Shown here piece by piece: positions 38,087 through 47,264 of a stretch of DNA of 64,000 nucleotides. Within the stretch, counting starts at the first letter, position 1, and each line of letters starts with the position of its first letter. Position numbers and translations under genes: made by a program. The stretch is from Anaerolineae bacterium (GTDB lineage Bacteria > Chloroflexota > Anaerolineae > Aggregatilineales > UBA2796): NCBI GenBank assembly GCA_025055255.1, contig JANWYI010000006.1, positions 38,595 to 102,594 on the forward strand. Reading direction: 5' to 3'. A model generated the notes under the pieces. The model ran no database searches. It was not told where the DNA came from and saw nothing but the letters and a program-made list of their open reading frames with translations.

Positions 38087-40126
38087 CTAGCGCAATGGCT
38101 GCAGATTGGTCTCGACTTTGCCGTTTGCGTCAATATACTGGTCAACGACCCAGCCTGTCAGACCGTCAGCTTCGCGCTGCACCTGCCACCAACGCAAGTT
38201 ATCGGCAAAAACTGGACCAGCCAGAATGCGCACCACCTCATTTGGACGCAAAATGCTGATTGCGTTGCTGCGATTGGGCAGGTACTGCGGCGTGCTGCGT
38301 ACAATGACAGGAGCGCCAGGCGGCACTATGGCACGCCCGCCGATCAGCAAGCCAAGCGGATTCTGACCGTCTGTGGCGCGTAGGGCTGGCACAGCTGTCG
38401 GTGCAGCTGGACGCGGCGTCGGCGTAGCTGCTGGCATCACAGGCGGCACAGCAGGCGGTAGAACAGGCGCCGTCACTATGTTCGCAGGAATGGCTGTGAA
38501 TGACATCGCAGGGCTGAAAGTAGGCTGACCGCCGTCGGCGCCGATCACATACGGATAGCCGGGCGTGCCGAGCGGCAAGGCTGCAATGCCGATCTTGACG
38601 CGCGGCGCGGCGCTCAGCACGTTTTGATAGCTATCATTGGCGTTAATCCGCGCGATCATCGCCACATCTGACTCCACGATGCTGAAGGCAACTAGCGAGG
38701 TGTTCAGTGCAGGCGTGATCGCGGCAATGCCATAGCCTTCGCTCTCATAAACCTGCTGTAACCCGCCGCCTAGGAGCGGTCGTGCGAACAGTCTCAGCCT
38801 GTAGCTCTCGCCGCTCAGCGCGAAGAACGATGCGGCGAGTGGCGCGCTGCTATTGACGGCTACGCGCTGAATCAGCTCGCGCGTCACAAGGAAAATGGTG
38901 CTTCCGTCGCCGCTCCAGCCCAGTTGGTCAGGCACAGGCACGTCGCTGAGCGGCGTCTTAGCAGTGACCGCTAGGTCTAGCAACACCACTTGGCTGCCGC
39001 GCCTGAAGTCCAGACTTGGCTCTAACGCCACAGCGCTTGCGCCGCTCGGCGAGACGCGCACTCTGGTCACGTTTGGGAACGACCACAAGCGCGTACCGTC
39101 GAAGGCAGTCAGCGCTAGACCAGAGCCATCACAGCCAATTGTGTGCAGAAAACCGTTGCCACGCCACTTGAAAACTGTCCGATTGCCGTTGAAGCCTGCC
39201 TCTTGGAAGTAGTTAATGATCGTCGGTCCGAAGCCGCCGCTGAGACAGCCGACGGTCAGCTCAATGCGTCCAGCAGGCACAGCTACGCCGCCTGTGGCAG
39301 GCACAGCTAGAATGTTGTAAATCAGACTGTCAGGGTTAGGCGACGGCGTGGTTGACGCTGCATAGGCAATTTGTGACCCATCTGGCGACCAAGCTGGCGG
39401 AATCTCTACTAGAAGACCTGTGGCAATCGGCATAGGCGGACTGCCGCTAGCGGCTACGAAAAGCGTCTGTGACCTCTGGTCAACAAAAGCTAGTCGGCTA
39501 CCATCGGGCGACCAGCTCAAGTGGATGTAGTTCCGCTGACCGCCTGTGTAGCCACCTTCGTAGACAAAACCTTGTGCATCACCTGTCAGCGGCACGTAGC
39601 CTTGCGCGCTGCTCAGACTCGTCACATAGACGTTGCCGTCACGCCCGACAAACGCCAGAATCGGCGCGGCAAGCGTCACAGGCGCTGAGACTAGGCCTAT
39701 CGGCGGCGGCACAGGCAGAGTGCCGCCTGCAGCGGCAGGTGGCGGCGCAGCGACCGTCGGTGGCACGTTCGCGCCGACGCCAACGCCTGTGCAGAAGAAA
39801 ATCAGTGAGTTATCGTTCGAAATGCGATACTCATAGCTGCCAAAACCATTCACTGTGACGCGGACGACCCAAGCGCGAGTCTGACCGGGCGCGTTGCGCT
39901 GACCGTTTGGACAGCCAAGGTTATCGTCGCGCACCACGATCTGCTCGTACGTCCAGAAGCCGTCAAAGCGCATCCGAGAGACCGTTCGTCCAATTCGTGC
40001 GCTCACGTCTTGAAACACACGATCTAGCGCCGCCTCGCTCGGCGCGCCTTGTGCCTTAGCTATTGGCGCAGCCGTCAAGCTGGCGAAAAAAAGCGCTAGT
40101 ATCGCTAAATAGGTAAATTTCCGCAT
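38087..40126 (-). CDS. Secreted WD40/PD40-like protein with C-terminal SH3-like domain
   Basis: Signal peptide; WSPDGSRLAFVDQRS, WSPDGSQIAYAAS; C-terminal VRSTPQYLPNRSNAISILRPNEVVRILAGPVFADNLRWWQVQ. Confidence 0.85.
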   Translation of the reverse strand: MRKFTYLAILALFFASLTAAPIAKAQGAPSEAALDRVFQDVSARIGRTVSRMRFDGFWTYEQIVVRDDNLGCPNGQRNAPGQTRAWVVRVTVNGFGSYEYRISNDNSLIFFCTGVGVGANVPPTVAAPPPAAAGGTLPVPPPIGLVSAPVTLAAPILAFVGRDGNVYVTSLSSAQGYVPLTGDAQGFVYEGGYTGGQRNYIHLSWSPDGSRLAFVDQRSQTLFVAASGSPPMPIATGLLVEIPPAWSPDGSQIAYAASTTPSPNPDSLIYNILAVPATGGVAVPAGRIELTVGCLSGGFGPTIINYFQEAGFNGNRTVFKWRGNGFLHTIGCDGSGLALTAFDGTRLWSFPNVTRVRVSPSGASAVALEPSLDFRRGSQVVLLDLAVTAKTPLSDVPVPDQLGWSGDGSTIFLVTRELIQRVAVNSSAPLAASFFALSGESYRLRLFARPLLGGGLQQVYESEGYGIAAITPALNTSLVAFSIVESDVAMIARINANDSYQNVLSAAPRVKIGIAALPLGTPGYPYVIGADGGQPTFSPAMSFTAIPANIVTAPVLPPAVPPVMPAATPTPRPAAPTAVPALRATDGQNPLGLLIGGRAIVPPGAPVIVRSTPQYLPNRSNAISILRPNEVVRILAGPVFADNLRWWQVQREADGLTGWVVDQYIDANGKVETNLQPLR

Positions 40127-40397
40127 GAATTTCCTCCGCGCACTGCGGCTCAGAGCTTGCGTTGCGCCTGATCATACTTTGCCTTGCCAACTATTCACAA
40201 TATACGGCGTGTAAAAGACCAGTTGTCAAGGTGTAAACGACCAGAATAAACTACAGGTGAGACAGCGCCCAGTCGTTAAGGCGAGACTAGACACCACCTA
40301 CCTGAAATTGCTAACGCACTTCTAATTCAAACATGCTAGAATTGTGCCTCAGGTACACCCAAAAGCGATCAATCAATCTTCAGGAGGACGTGCAGAG

Positions 40398-40673
40398 ATG
40401 CCACTCTATGAGTATCGCTGCAGGAGCTGCGGCGCGCGTTTTGAGGTCAGTCAAGCGTTCACGGATGAGCCGCTCAGCACTTGTCATGTGTGCGGCGGGA
40501 CGGTCAAGCGCGTAGTTGGACGCGGCACAGGCGTGATCTTCAAGGGATCGGGCTTCTATGTGACGGATACTCGCTCGACCAACAGCGCTAACGGCAAGTC
40601 CTCTAGTGGCGAGAGCGCAGCTGAGAAGAAGAGCGAGTCAGCCGCTGAGAAAGCAGCCGCTAGCGGCGACTAA
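40398..40673 (+). CDS. FmdB-family zinc ribbon protein
   Basis: MPLYEYRCRSCGARFEVSQAFTDEPLSTCHVCGG; SD caggagg. Confidence 0.93.
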   Translation: MPLYEYRCRSCGARFEVSQAFTDEPLSTCHVCGGTVKRVVGRGTGVIFKGSGFYVTDTRSTNSANGKSSSGESAAEKKSESAAEKAAASGD

Positions 40674-40711
40674 GCCTATACAAAGCTCAGAAAAAAGCAC
40701 AGGCATTATGC

Positions 40712-40742
40712 CGCCGAGCAGCTAAGCTCGGCTTTTTTGTTG
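40712..40742 (+). terminator. Rho-independent terminator
   Basis: gccgagc-agctaa-gctcggc-ttttttg. Confidence 0.85.
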
Positions 40743-40779
40743 TGTCAGAAGCGCTTTTTCTGATCTACAATCAAACTAT

Positions 40780-41751
40780 GTGCCAATATGTACTAAACAA
40801 TGCGCTGTGCCTGAGAAAGTGATCGCTATTTTGCCTACTGCTGAGCGCAAGCCAGTTGTACGTCTCAACATGCCGCTTGCGCCGATTGAGATGCTCCTTG
40901 TACTGGGTATGATCATCTGGGGAACGCACTATAGCGTCGCTAAGGCAGCTCTGAGCGTGCTACCGCCATTTCTATTCAACGCGCTCCGCTTCAGCGCGGC
41001 TGTGGCGACGCTGTATTTGATCATGCGAGCAAGCAGCGAGTCGTTTGCCCTCAAGCGCAGCGCTATCCTGCGTTTGATCTTCACCTCGTTCCTGTTGCAC
41101 GTACTCTACCAAGTCTTCTTCATCAACGGTTTACGCTACACGACCGTTGCCAATAGCGTGTTAATCAGCACTATAGCTCCTGTTGGCGTGATTATTGTCA
41201 ACATCTTGCTACGCCGTGAGCGTGGCAGTTGGCGGCTGTTCAGCGGCATGAGCCTAGCATTTGGCGGCGTGCTGATCGTGATTCTCTCGCGCTATGCAGA
41301 TCAAATCGGCTTAGGCACGCCGACGACCTTGCTCGGCGACGCGCTGACCGTGATCGGCACTTTCATCTGGGTCGGCATGACTTTCTCGCTACGCACGCTG
41401 ATGACAGACAATCCTGTGATTCCGACGTCGTTTTGGCTGCTGCTGTGCGGCACAGTTCTGGACGCTTGCATCGCTATTCCAGAGACGCTGCATTTTGACT
41501 GGTCGCTGTTGACGTGGGAAGTTGGCTTAGCAGTGCTGTACTCTGGTGTGGTCTCTATTGGTATCGGCGGCGCAATCTGGAATCTAGCGCTGAAGCGGAT
41601 TGGCGCCTCACGTACAGCGTCGTTTCTGAACCTACAGCCAATCGTGGCAGCATTTGTAGCGGTTATCTTTCTGGGTGAGCCGTTCACGCTCTGGCTAGTG
41701 TTGGGCATTGGCTTGGTGATCGTCGGCATGACGCGCTTACGCATAGGCTAA
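40780..41751 (+). CDS. EamA/DMT-family transporter
   Basis: 10-TM profile; LGMIIWGTHYSVAKAAL; FLNLQPIVAAFVAVIFLGEPF; GTG start or internal ATG at 40870. Confidence 0.88.
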   Translation: MPICTKQCAVPEKVIAILPTAERKPVVRLNMPLAPIEMLLVLGMIIWGTHYSVAKAALSVLPPFLFNALRFSAAVATLYLIMRASSESFALKRSAILRLIFTSFLLHVLYQVFFINGLRYTTVANSVLISTIAPVGVIIVNILLRRERGSWRLFSGMSLAFGGVLIVILSRYADQIGLGTPTTLLGDALTVIGTFIWVGMTFSLRTLMTDNPVIPTSFWLLLCGTVLDACIAIPETLHFDWSLLTWEVGLAVLYSGVVSIGIGGAIWNLALKRIGASRTASFLNLQPIVAAFVAVIFLGEPFTLWLVLGIGLVIVGMTRLRIG

Positions 41752-41753
41752 CT

Positions 41754-42554
41754 ATGGGAATGCACACCGAAGACTTCGGCATACGTCTTGTGGCGCGCCA
41801 CGCGCCAACAGGCACGTTGCTGACCATTGGCGACGTACCGCTGGAGCGGCTGCGCACTTACTCGGAGCGCGGAGAGTTGCGCTGTCCAGAGTGCGGCGCA
41901 CTGCTGCGCTTGAAGGCAGGCAACATTCGCCAGCACCATTTTGCGCACGTCAGCCTTGCACAATGTGCAACGCGCTACGCTGAGCCTGAGTCTGAGAGTC
42001 ATCGTACAGGCAAAATGGCGCTGTATCGGCATTTTCGACGCGAGTCGCCGCATGCGCAGCTGGAATGGCGCATTCAGGCGACTGATCAGCGCGCTGATGT
42101 CTTCGTCCCGCCGAACTTTGTTCTAGAGTTTCAGCAGGCGAGCAACAGTGCTGAGCAGTGGCGTGAACGTCAACGGCTGTATGAAGATGCAGGCATGTGT
42201 GCGATCTGGTTCTTAGGTCAGGTGCGCTATGCAGAGGCGCGCAGCGAACCAGTGCGCCCGATCTCAATCTACGACCCATCGCCTGTGCCGCGCCGCGACT
42301 TTGAAGCAGCAGCAGGCGCTTTCCGCGTGCGCGAGATGGAACGTGCCATGTTGGAAGTCTTCACGATGCTCTACTATCTCGATCCATACGTCGAGATGCT
42401 CACTATCTTGTTGCCGCGCAGCTGGCACGCTCAAACTTTGCGTGCCTATCGCTACCGTCTACCATTGGCGCTCGCTCGGTTGACGCCAAACGGCTTGTGG
42501 ACACCGCTACATGCTCAGCTGGATGAAAAGACCTTGAGAAAGCGACGCGCCTGA
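41754..42554 (+). CDS. CoiA-like competence/nuclease family protein
   Basis: LRCPECGALLRLKAGNIRQHHFAH; DVFVPPNFVLEFQQASN. Confidence 0.85.
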   Translation: MGMHTEDFGIRLVARHAPTGTLLTIGDVPLERLRTYSERGELRCPECGALLRLKAGNIRQHHFAHVSLAQCATRYAEPESESHRTGKMALYRHFRRESPHAQLEWRIQATDQRADVFVPPNFVLEFQQASNSAEQWRERQRLYEDAGMCAIWFLGQVRYAEARSEPVRPISIYDPSPVPRRDFEAAAGAFRVREMERAMLEVFTMLYYLDPYVEMLTILLPRSWHAQTLRAYRYRLPLALARLTPNGLWTPLHAQLDEKTLRKRRA

Positions 42555-42585
42555 GTCATTATTAGTAGCAAACAAGGCGCGTCTC

Positions 42586-42957
42586 ATGCATGAGTTGCCG
42601 ATCACGCAGCATCTCTTAGAAATTGTCCTGCGTCATGCTGAGCAGGCAGGCGCAGCGCGTGTCACAGACATTTACCTTGTGATCGGACAGCTCTCATCGT
42701 ATGTAGACGAGTCAATTCAATTTTATTGGGACACACTCTGTCGCGGCACGGTCGCTGAGGGCGCACAACTACACTTTGAGCATATCCAAGCTGAGGTTGA
42801 GTGCCAAGCCTGCGGCATGCACTCAGCGTGGGGCGAGATCGGGCAAGGCTGCCCAAACTGTGGCAGTCTGCGCGTGAAAGTGATAGCAGGCGAAGAATTT
42901 TACGTGCGCGCCATTCGCGTCCAGACAGCGGATGAAGTTGAGGGAAGTGAAGCATGA
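42586..42957 (+). CDS. hypA: Hydrogenase/nickel maturation metallochaperone HypA
   Basis: MHELPITQHLLEIVLRHAEQAGA; CxxC...CPNCGS. Confidence 0.95.
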   Translation: MHELPITQHLLEIVLRHAEQAGAARVTDIYLVIGQLSSYVDESIQFYWDTLCRGTVAEGAQLHFEHIQAEVECQACGMHSAWGEIGQGCPNCGSLRVKVIAGEEFYVRAIRVQTADEVEGSEA

Positions 42958-43625
42958 GCGTCAAAGTGATCTCAGTTCTGGAAAACATTTTGCAGGCGAA
43001 CGATCAGATTGCAGCGGAAAACCGCGCGCGGCTAGATGCAGCAGGCGTCTACGCAATCAACCTGATGTCTGCGCCGGGCGCTGGCAAGACGGCGCTGATT
43101 GAGCAAACGTTGCGCGCTCTAACTCCGCAAGTGCGCATCGGCATGATCAACGGCGATACAACGGCTGCCAGTATGGACGCTGAGCGCGGCGCACAGGCAG
43201 GCGCAATGGCTGTACACATCAACACAGGTGGAAACTGTCACCTCGAAGCGCACATGGTGCGTCAAGCGCTCTCCGCGCTCGACCTGAGCACACTTGACCT
43301 GCTGATCGTGGAAAATGTGGGCAATTTGGTCTGTCCAGCCGGCTGGGACTTGGGCACTCACGCGCGCGTGATGATAGCGAGCGTCACGGAAGGCGATGAC
43401 AAGCCTTACAAGTATCCGAGCATGTATCGCGCAGCGGACGTGCTGATCTTGAATAAGATTGACCTATTGCCGTATCTTCAGTTCAACCTAGACTATTATT
43501 TGCGAGGTGTGCGCCTGCTGAAGCCTGAGATACAAGTCTTTCAGGTCTCATGCCGCACAGGCGAAGGCATTTCCGCATGGATAGACTGGCTGCGCGAGTG
43601 CGTCAGCTCAAAACGGCTGACCTGA
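42954..43625 (+). CDS. hypB: Hydrogenase nickel incorporation GTPase HypB
   Basis: NLMSAPGAGKTALIEQTL P-loop; NKIDLLPY. Confidence 0.95.
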   Translation: MSVKVISVLENILQANDQIAAENRARLDAAGVYAINLMSAPGAGKTALIEQTLRALTPQVRIGMINGDTTAASMDAERGAQAGAMAVHINTGGNCHLEAHMVRQALSALDLSTLDLLIVENVGNLVCPAGWDLGTHARVMIASVTEGDDKPYKYPSMYRAADVLILNKIDLLPYLQFNLDYYLRGVRLLKPEIQVFQVSCRTGEGISAWIDWLRECVSSKRLT

Positions 43626-43634
43626 GCAGGCTAT

Positions 43635-44021
43635 ATGCGCCGCTTCACGCTTGTGCTGTTGGTAGGAATGCTGATCGGCATTGGCATCGGTTTGACGCTC
43701 GGTTGGCTCGTCCTACCTGCACCAGAGAGCGCTAGTCCGCTCAATCGGCTGGCACGCCGTCACCAAGAGGAGTTTGCGTTGATGGTGGCGGCTGCTTATG
43801 AGGTAGATAACGATCTGAGCGCGGCAATTGAGCGCCTGCGCTTGCTCGGCATGGCTGATCCGTTCACCTACATGCGCGACTTCACAGAGCGCTTCATCTT
43901 GCAAGCAGGTGTCGCGCGTGAGCGTGAGGCACGCCTGCTGGTGCAGCTCTCCTGCGCTATGGGCTTGTGCACTGAGCCAATGCAGCCGTTTCTGCTGCCA
44001 GCAGCCTCATCAGGATCGTAA
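43635..44021 (+). CDS. Hypothetical membrane-anchored protein (paralog of the next gene)
   Basis: LVGMLIGIGIGLTLGWLVLP TM; EEFALMVAAAYEVDNDLSAAIERLRLLG. Confidence 0.75.
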   Translation: MRRFTLVLLVGMLIGIGIGLTLGWLVLPAPESASPLNRLARRHQEEFALMVAAAYEVDNDLSAAIERLRLLGMADPFTYMRDFTERFILQAGVAREREARLLVQLSCAMGLCTEPMQPFLLPAASSGS

Positions 44022-44023
44022 TC

Positions 44024-44881
44024 ATGCGCTCAAATGTGCTGCTCTGGGCAATTCCGCTCTTGCTGGGCGTGCTGATCGGCGTCATTCTCGGTCTGTTCTA
44101 CGCGCTGCGCATTGATCCGCGCGTGATCACTGACGTCAACTTTGCACAGCTGACCGAAGGCGACAAGCGCAACGTCATGATCTTGATCAGCCTCGCCTAT
44201 GCCCAAGATCGGCGCATTGAGGTCGCTGCGCAGCGCCTGCTCAGCCTTGACAAGGATTGGCAAGCTGTGGCTGATGCTGCTTGTGAACTAGCTCAAACAG
44301 GCTATGCCAGCACGAATACAGGCTTGCGCGCCATTCGCAGCATGGTCGAGTTGGCAGGCTCGCAGGGCTACAGCGGCTGTGCCTCTGCCTTGATTCCAGT
44401 CTACACAGCAACGCCACGTCCAAGTCCAACGCCGCGCCCAACCGCTACGCCGACTCGTCCGCCTGTGCCGACTAAAACGCCCACTGAGCCGCCGCCTGAC
44501 ACACCCATTCCGCTTGCCCTGCAGGTCACGCCGACGCCGCGCGGCGAATTCGTCGTAGCAAATATTGTGCCATTCTGCGATCCACGTCTGCCTGCCCTGA
44601 TTGAGTTCTCTGTGCGCGACGCTGATGGCAACGGCATCCCTGCTGTAGCAATTGAGGTTCGTTCAGGCAACCTGCGCCAACGCCTGTTCACAGGCTTGAA
44701 GCCTGAGCGCGATCTCGGCTACGCTGACTTCCAAATGACGCCCGATGAAATCTACCGCGCTGAGTTGCCGTCACTGAGCGAGCCGACGCGTCCGCTTGAA
44801 GCAAGCGCTTGCACAGCGCAAGACGGCAGGCGGACGCGCACCAGCTACCGCGTTATCTTTCAGCGCGTCCGTCAACCTTAG
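44024..44881 (+). CDS. Hypothetical membrane-anchored protein with Pro/Thr linker
   Basis: LLGVLIGVILGLFYALRIDP TM; KRNVMILISLAYAQDRRIEVAAQRLLSL; TPRPSPTPRPTATPTRPP. Confidence 0.78.
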   Translation: MRSNVLLWAIPLLLGVLIGVILGLFYALRIDPRVITDVNFAQLTEGDKRNVMILISLAYAQDRRIEVAAQRLLSLDKDWQAVADAACELAQTGYASTNTGLRAIRSMVELAGSQGYSGCASALIPVYTATPRPSPTPRPTATPTRPPVPTKTPTEPPPDTPIPLALQVTPTPRGEFVVANIVPFCDPRLPALIEFSVRDADGNGIPAVAIEVRSGNLRQRLFTGLKPERDLGYADFQMTPDEIYRAELPSLSEPTRPLEASACTAQDGRRTRTSYRVIFQRVRQP

Positions 44882-44890
44882 GAGCAACCT

Positions 44891-45685
44891 GTGGCAGCAT
44901 CAACCTATGAGCAAACGCGCCAAGCCTGGCGCAACATCTGGCAGGAGACTGACTTTGCCCGTGAGTTAGCGACGTTAGATTATCCGCGCGCACGTGAGCT
45001 GCTCAACTTATACTTGCCGTATCTTGATCGCACGTTGCCTGTGCTGGAAGCAGGTTGCGGACCTGGTCATGTTGTTTACCACTTGCGTCAACATGGCTAT
45101 GCGGCGCTAGGTCTAGACTACGCGCCAGAGGCGCTTTTGCCGACTCGCGCGCAATTCCCTGACTTGCCGCTGCACCTCGGTGACGTGCATCATTTGCCAT
45201 ATGCGGCGAACAGCTTCGGCGCATATCTCTCCTTTGGCGTCGTGGAGCATTTCGAGGAAGGTCCGGTAGGCGCGCTGCGCGAGGCATTTCGCGTCCTGAA
45301 GCCAAAAGGTATCCTCGTGCTGACCACGCCGACGCCAAATTTCGTGGACGCGCTACGCAAGCTCGCAGATCGGTTGATTTCGGCGCGGCGCTCGCGTCCG
45401 CCGCGTGCTGAGTACTATGAGACTGCCTACACAGGTGCGCAACTGGCTGAGTTTTGCCGCTCAGTCGGCTTCTGTGTGTTGAAAGTAGTGCCGTATTCGC
45501 ACAGCTTCACATTTTACGGCTTGCATCGCATCTTTCGCGGCAAGGGCTATTACCAGACCTCAGGTCTAGCAGAGCTGATGGGCAAACTTGGACGACTAAT
45601 TGCGCCGCAGTGGACTGCTTTTGCAGTGCTCGTCATCGCCCAGAAGCCGTTGCCTAGCGAATCGTGCGCTTCCACTGATCCTTGA
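44891..45685 (+). CDS. Class I SAM-dependent methyltransferase
   Basis: VLEAGCGPGHVVYHLRQHGYAALGLDYAPEAL. Confidence 0.92.
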   Translation: MAASTYEQTRQAWRNIWQETDFARELATLDYPRARELLNLYLPYLDRTLPVLEAGCGPGHVVYHLRQHGYAALGLDYAPEALLPTRAQFPDLPLHLGDVHHLPYAANSFGAYLSFGVVEHFEEGPVGALREAFRVLKPKGILVLTTPTPNFVDALRKLADRLISARRSRPPRAEYYETAYTGAQLAEFCRSVGFCVLKVVPYSHSFTFYGLHRIFRGKGYYQTSGLAELMGKLGRLIAPQWTAFAVLVIAQKPLPSESCASTDP

Positions 45686-46742
45686 ACTGCACGTTTGTCA
45701 GATCAGGCGCTTCTAAGAAGTCCACCAGCAAGCGATTAAACTTCGCTGTGATCTGCAGCATTGGGAAATGTCCAACAGCTGGCTCAATGAGCGGCAAGAA
45801 GTAGCCGCTCTGCTTGCCGCGATTGATGCGCTGGATGAGCGACTCGCTTGGCGGCGGCAATAAAGTGTCATCTTCGCCGTGCAGCAGCAGCGTTGGCGTC
45901 ATCAGGCGCTTCAGCTCAAGAGCCAAATTTTGCACACTTAGCGACTGAGCAGTTCGCATAAAAGCGATCTCATCAGCCTTGCCGACTTCTGTGCGCAGCA
46001 CCTCAAGGTCAGGTAAGTCGCGCGCAGCGTGCTTTGCCAACAGCGCCGTCGGCTTGGCTGAGGTAAGCGCAGCGAAAATTGGCGCAAAATCCTGTGACGG
46101 CGACTCAGGCGATGGTGTTGGCACAGTAGCGATTGAGAGCGGTAGCACAGGCGGCACGGGACGACTCTCAAGTGGCGGTTGCGTCTGCGGCGGCACAGAC
46201 TGCGCCTGCTGGAGTGCGCGAAACGGATTCGACGGCAGCGTCTCGCTTGTGGGGCTGTAAGTGACACTTGGCGGTTGTGCCACAGGCGCGCTCGGCTTTG
46301 GCTCAGCGGGTCTAGGTGGCGGCGCAATTGGACGTGGCTGCATCCCAGCAGGCAACTCATCGCCTAGACCGCCCATGTCCACCAAAGGCAAGCTGATTAG
46401 GAAGAGGCGATGTGTGAACTCAGGATATTGACGTGCGAAATTCAGGCAGACTGCAGCGCCCAGTGAATGCCCAACTAAGACTGCCTTGCGGATGCCCATG
46501 CTCTCGAAGAACTTATAGAGTAGGTTGACTTGGTCTTTGACAGCGTACTTGTTTGCGTCCTTGCCCGAATCGCCAAAGCCCCACAGATCAAGCGCGTAGG
46601 CACGATACTTGCCGCTGAGGTGTTGCATAGTCGGCACCCAGTAGCGCCATGAACCGAGCCAACCGTGCACCAAAATGACTGGACGACCGCGTCCAAGCGC
46701 CTCATAGTGAACCAAGTCGTTTTCAATCGTTATTGCGCTCAT
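45654..46742 (-). CDS. Alpha/beta hydrolase with long Pro-rich insertion
   Basis: VILVHGWLGSWRYW, GHSLGAAV, LLLHGEDDTLLPP; start set at MSAITIEND. Confidence 0.88.
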   Translation of the reverse strand: MSAITIENDLVHYEALGRGRPVILVHGWLGSWRYWVPTMQHLSGKYRAYALDLWGFGDSGKDANKYAVKDQVNLLYKFFESMGIRKAVLVGHSLGAAVCLNFARQYPEFTHRLFLISLPLVDMGGLGDELPAGMQPRPIAPPPRPAEPKPSAPVAQPPSVTYSPTSETLPSNPFRALQQAQSVPPQTQPPLESRPVPPVLPLSIATVPTPSPESPSQDFAPIFAALTSAKPTALLAKHAARDLPDLEVLRTEVGKADEIAFMRTAQSLSVQNLALELKRLMTPTLLLHGEDDTLLPPPSESLIQRINRGKQSGYFLPLIEPAVGHFPMLQITAKFNRLLVDFLEAPDLTNVQFKDQWKRTIR

Positions 46743-46943
46743 GGCAACCCTCTGAGCACTCCGAGACGGGCAATGCTGCATTGCTCTCACAACTATAGCA
46801 CGCCTTTGCCAAAAAGAAAGGCTAGGTCAAGTTCCGACAGAGCGACGCAAGCGGCTTGCGGATGTATCTTTCTCTACACAGCAAAGCGAGAGTGCGCTAT
46901 AGTTGTTAGGCAAGATCCAGTAATTGAACAAAACAGGTACAGC

Positions 46944-47264
46944 ATGATCGTCGCGCTCGTCTCAATCCACGTAAAACCTGAGCATGTGCAGGCTTTTATC
47001 GCCGCCACACTGGAGAATGCCCGTCACAGCGTCCAAGAGGCAGGCGTTGCCCGCTTTGACTTTATTCAGCAGGAAGACGATCCGACGCGCTTCATGCTGA
47101 TCGAGGTCTTTCGTTCGCCTGAGGCGCAACAAGCACATCGTGAGACGGCGCATTACCTCATTTGGCGCGAGGCGGTTGCTGAGATGCTGGCAGAGCCGCG
47201 CGTCGGTGTGCGGTATGTGCCGATTTTCCCTGACCAAGCATTGTGGAAGTACCCTAATGCTTGA
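46944..47264 (+). CDS. Antibiotic biosynthesis monooxygenase (ABM) domain protein
   Basis: MIVALVSIHVKPEHVQAFIAATLENARHSVQEAGVARFDFIQ. Confidence 0.9.
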   Translation: MIVALVSIHVKPEHVQAFIAATLENARHSVQEAGVARFDFIQQEDDPTRFMLIEVFRSPEAQQAHRETAHYLIWREAVAEMLAEPRVGVRYVPIFPDQALWKYPNA

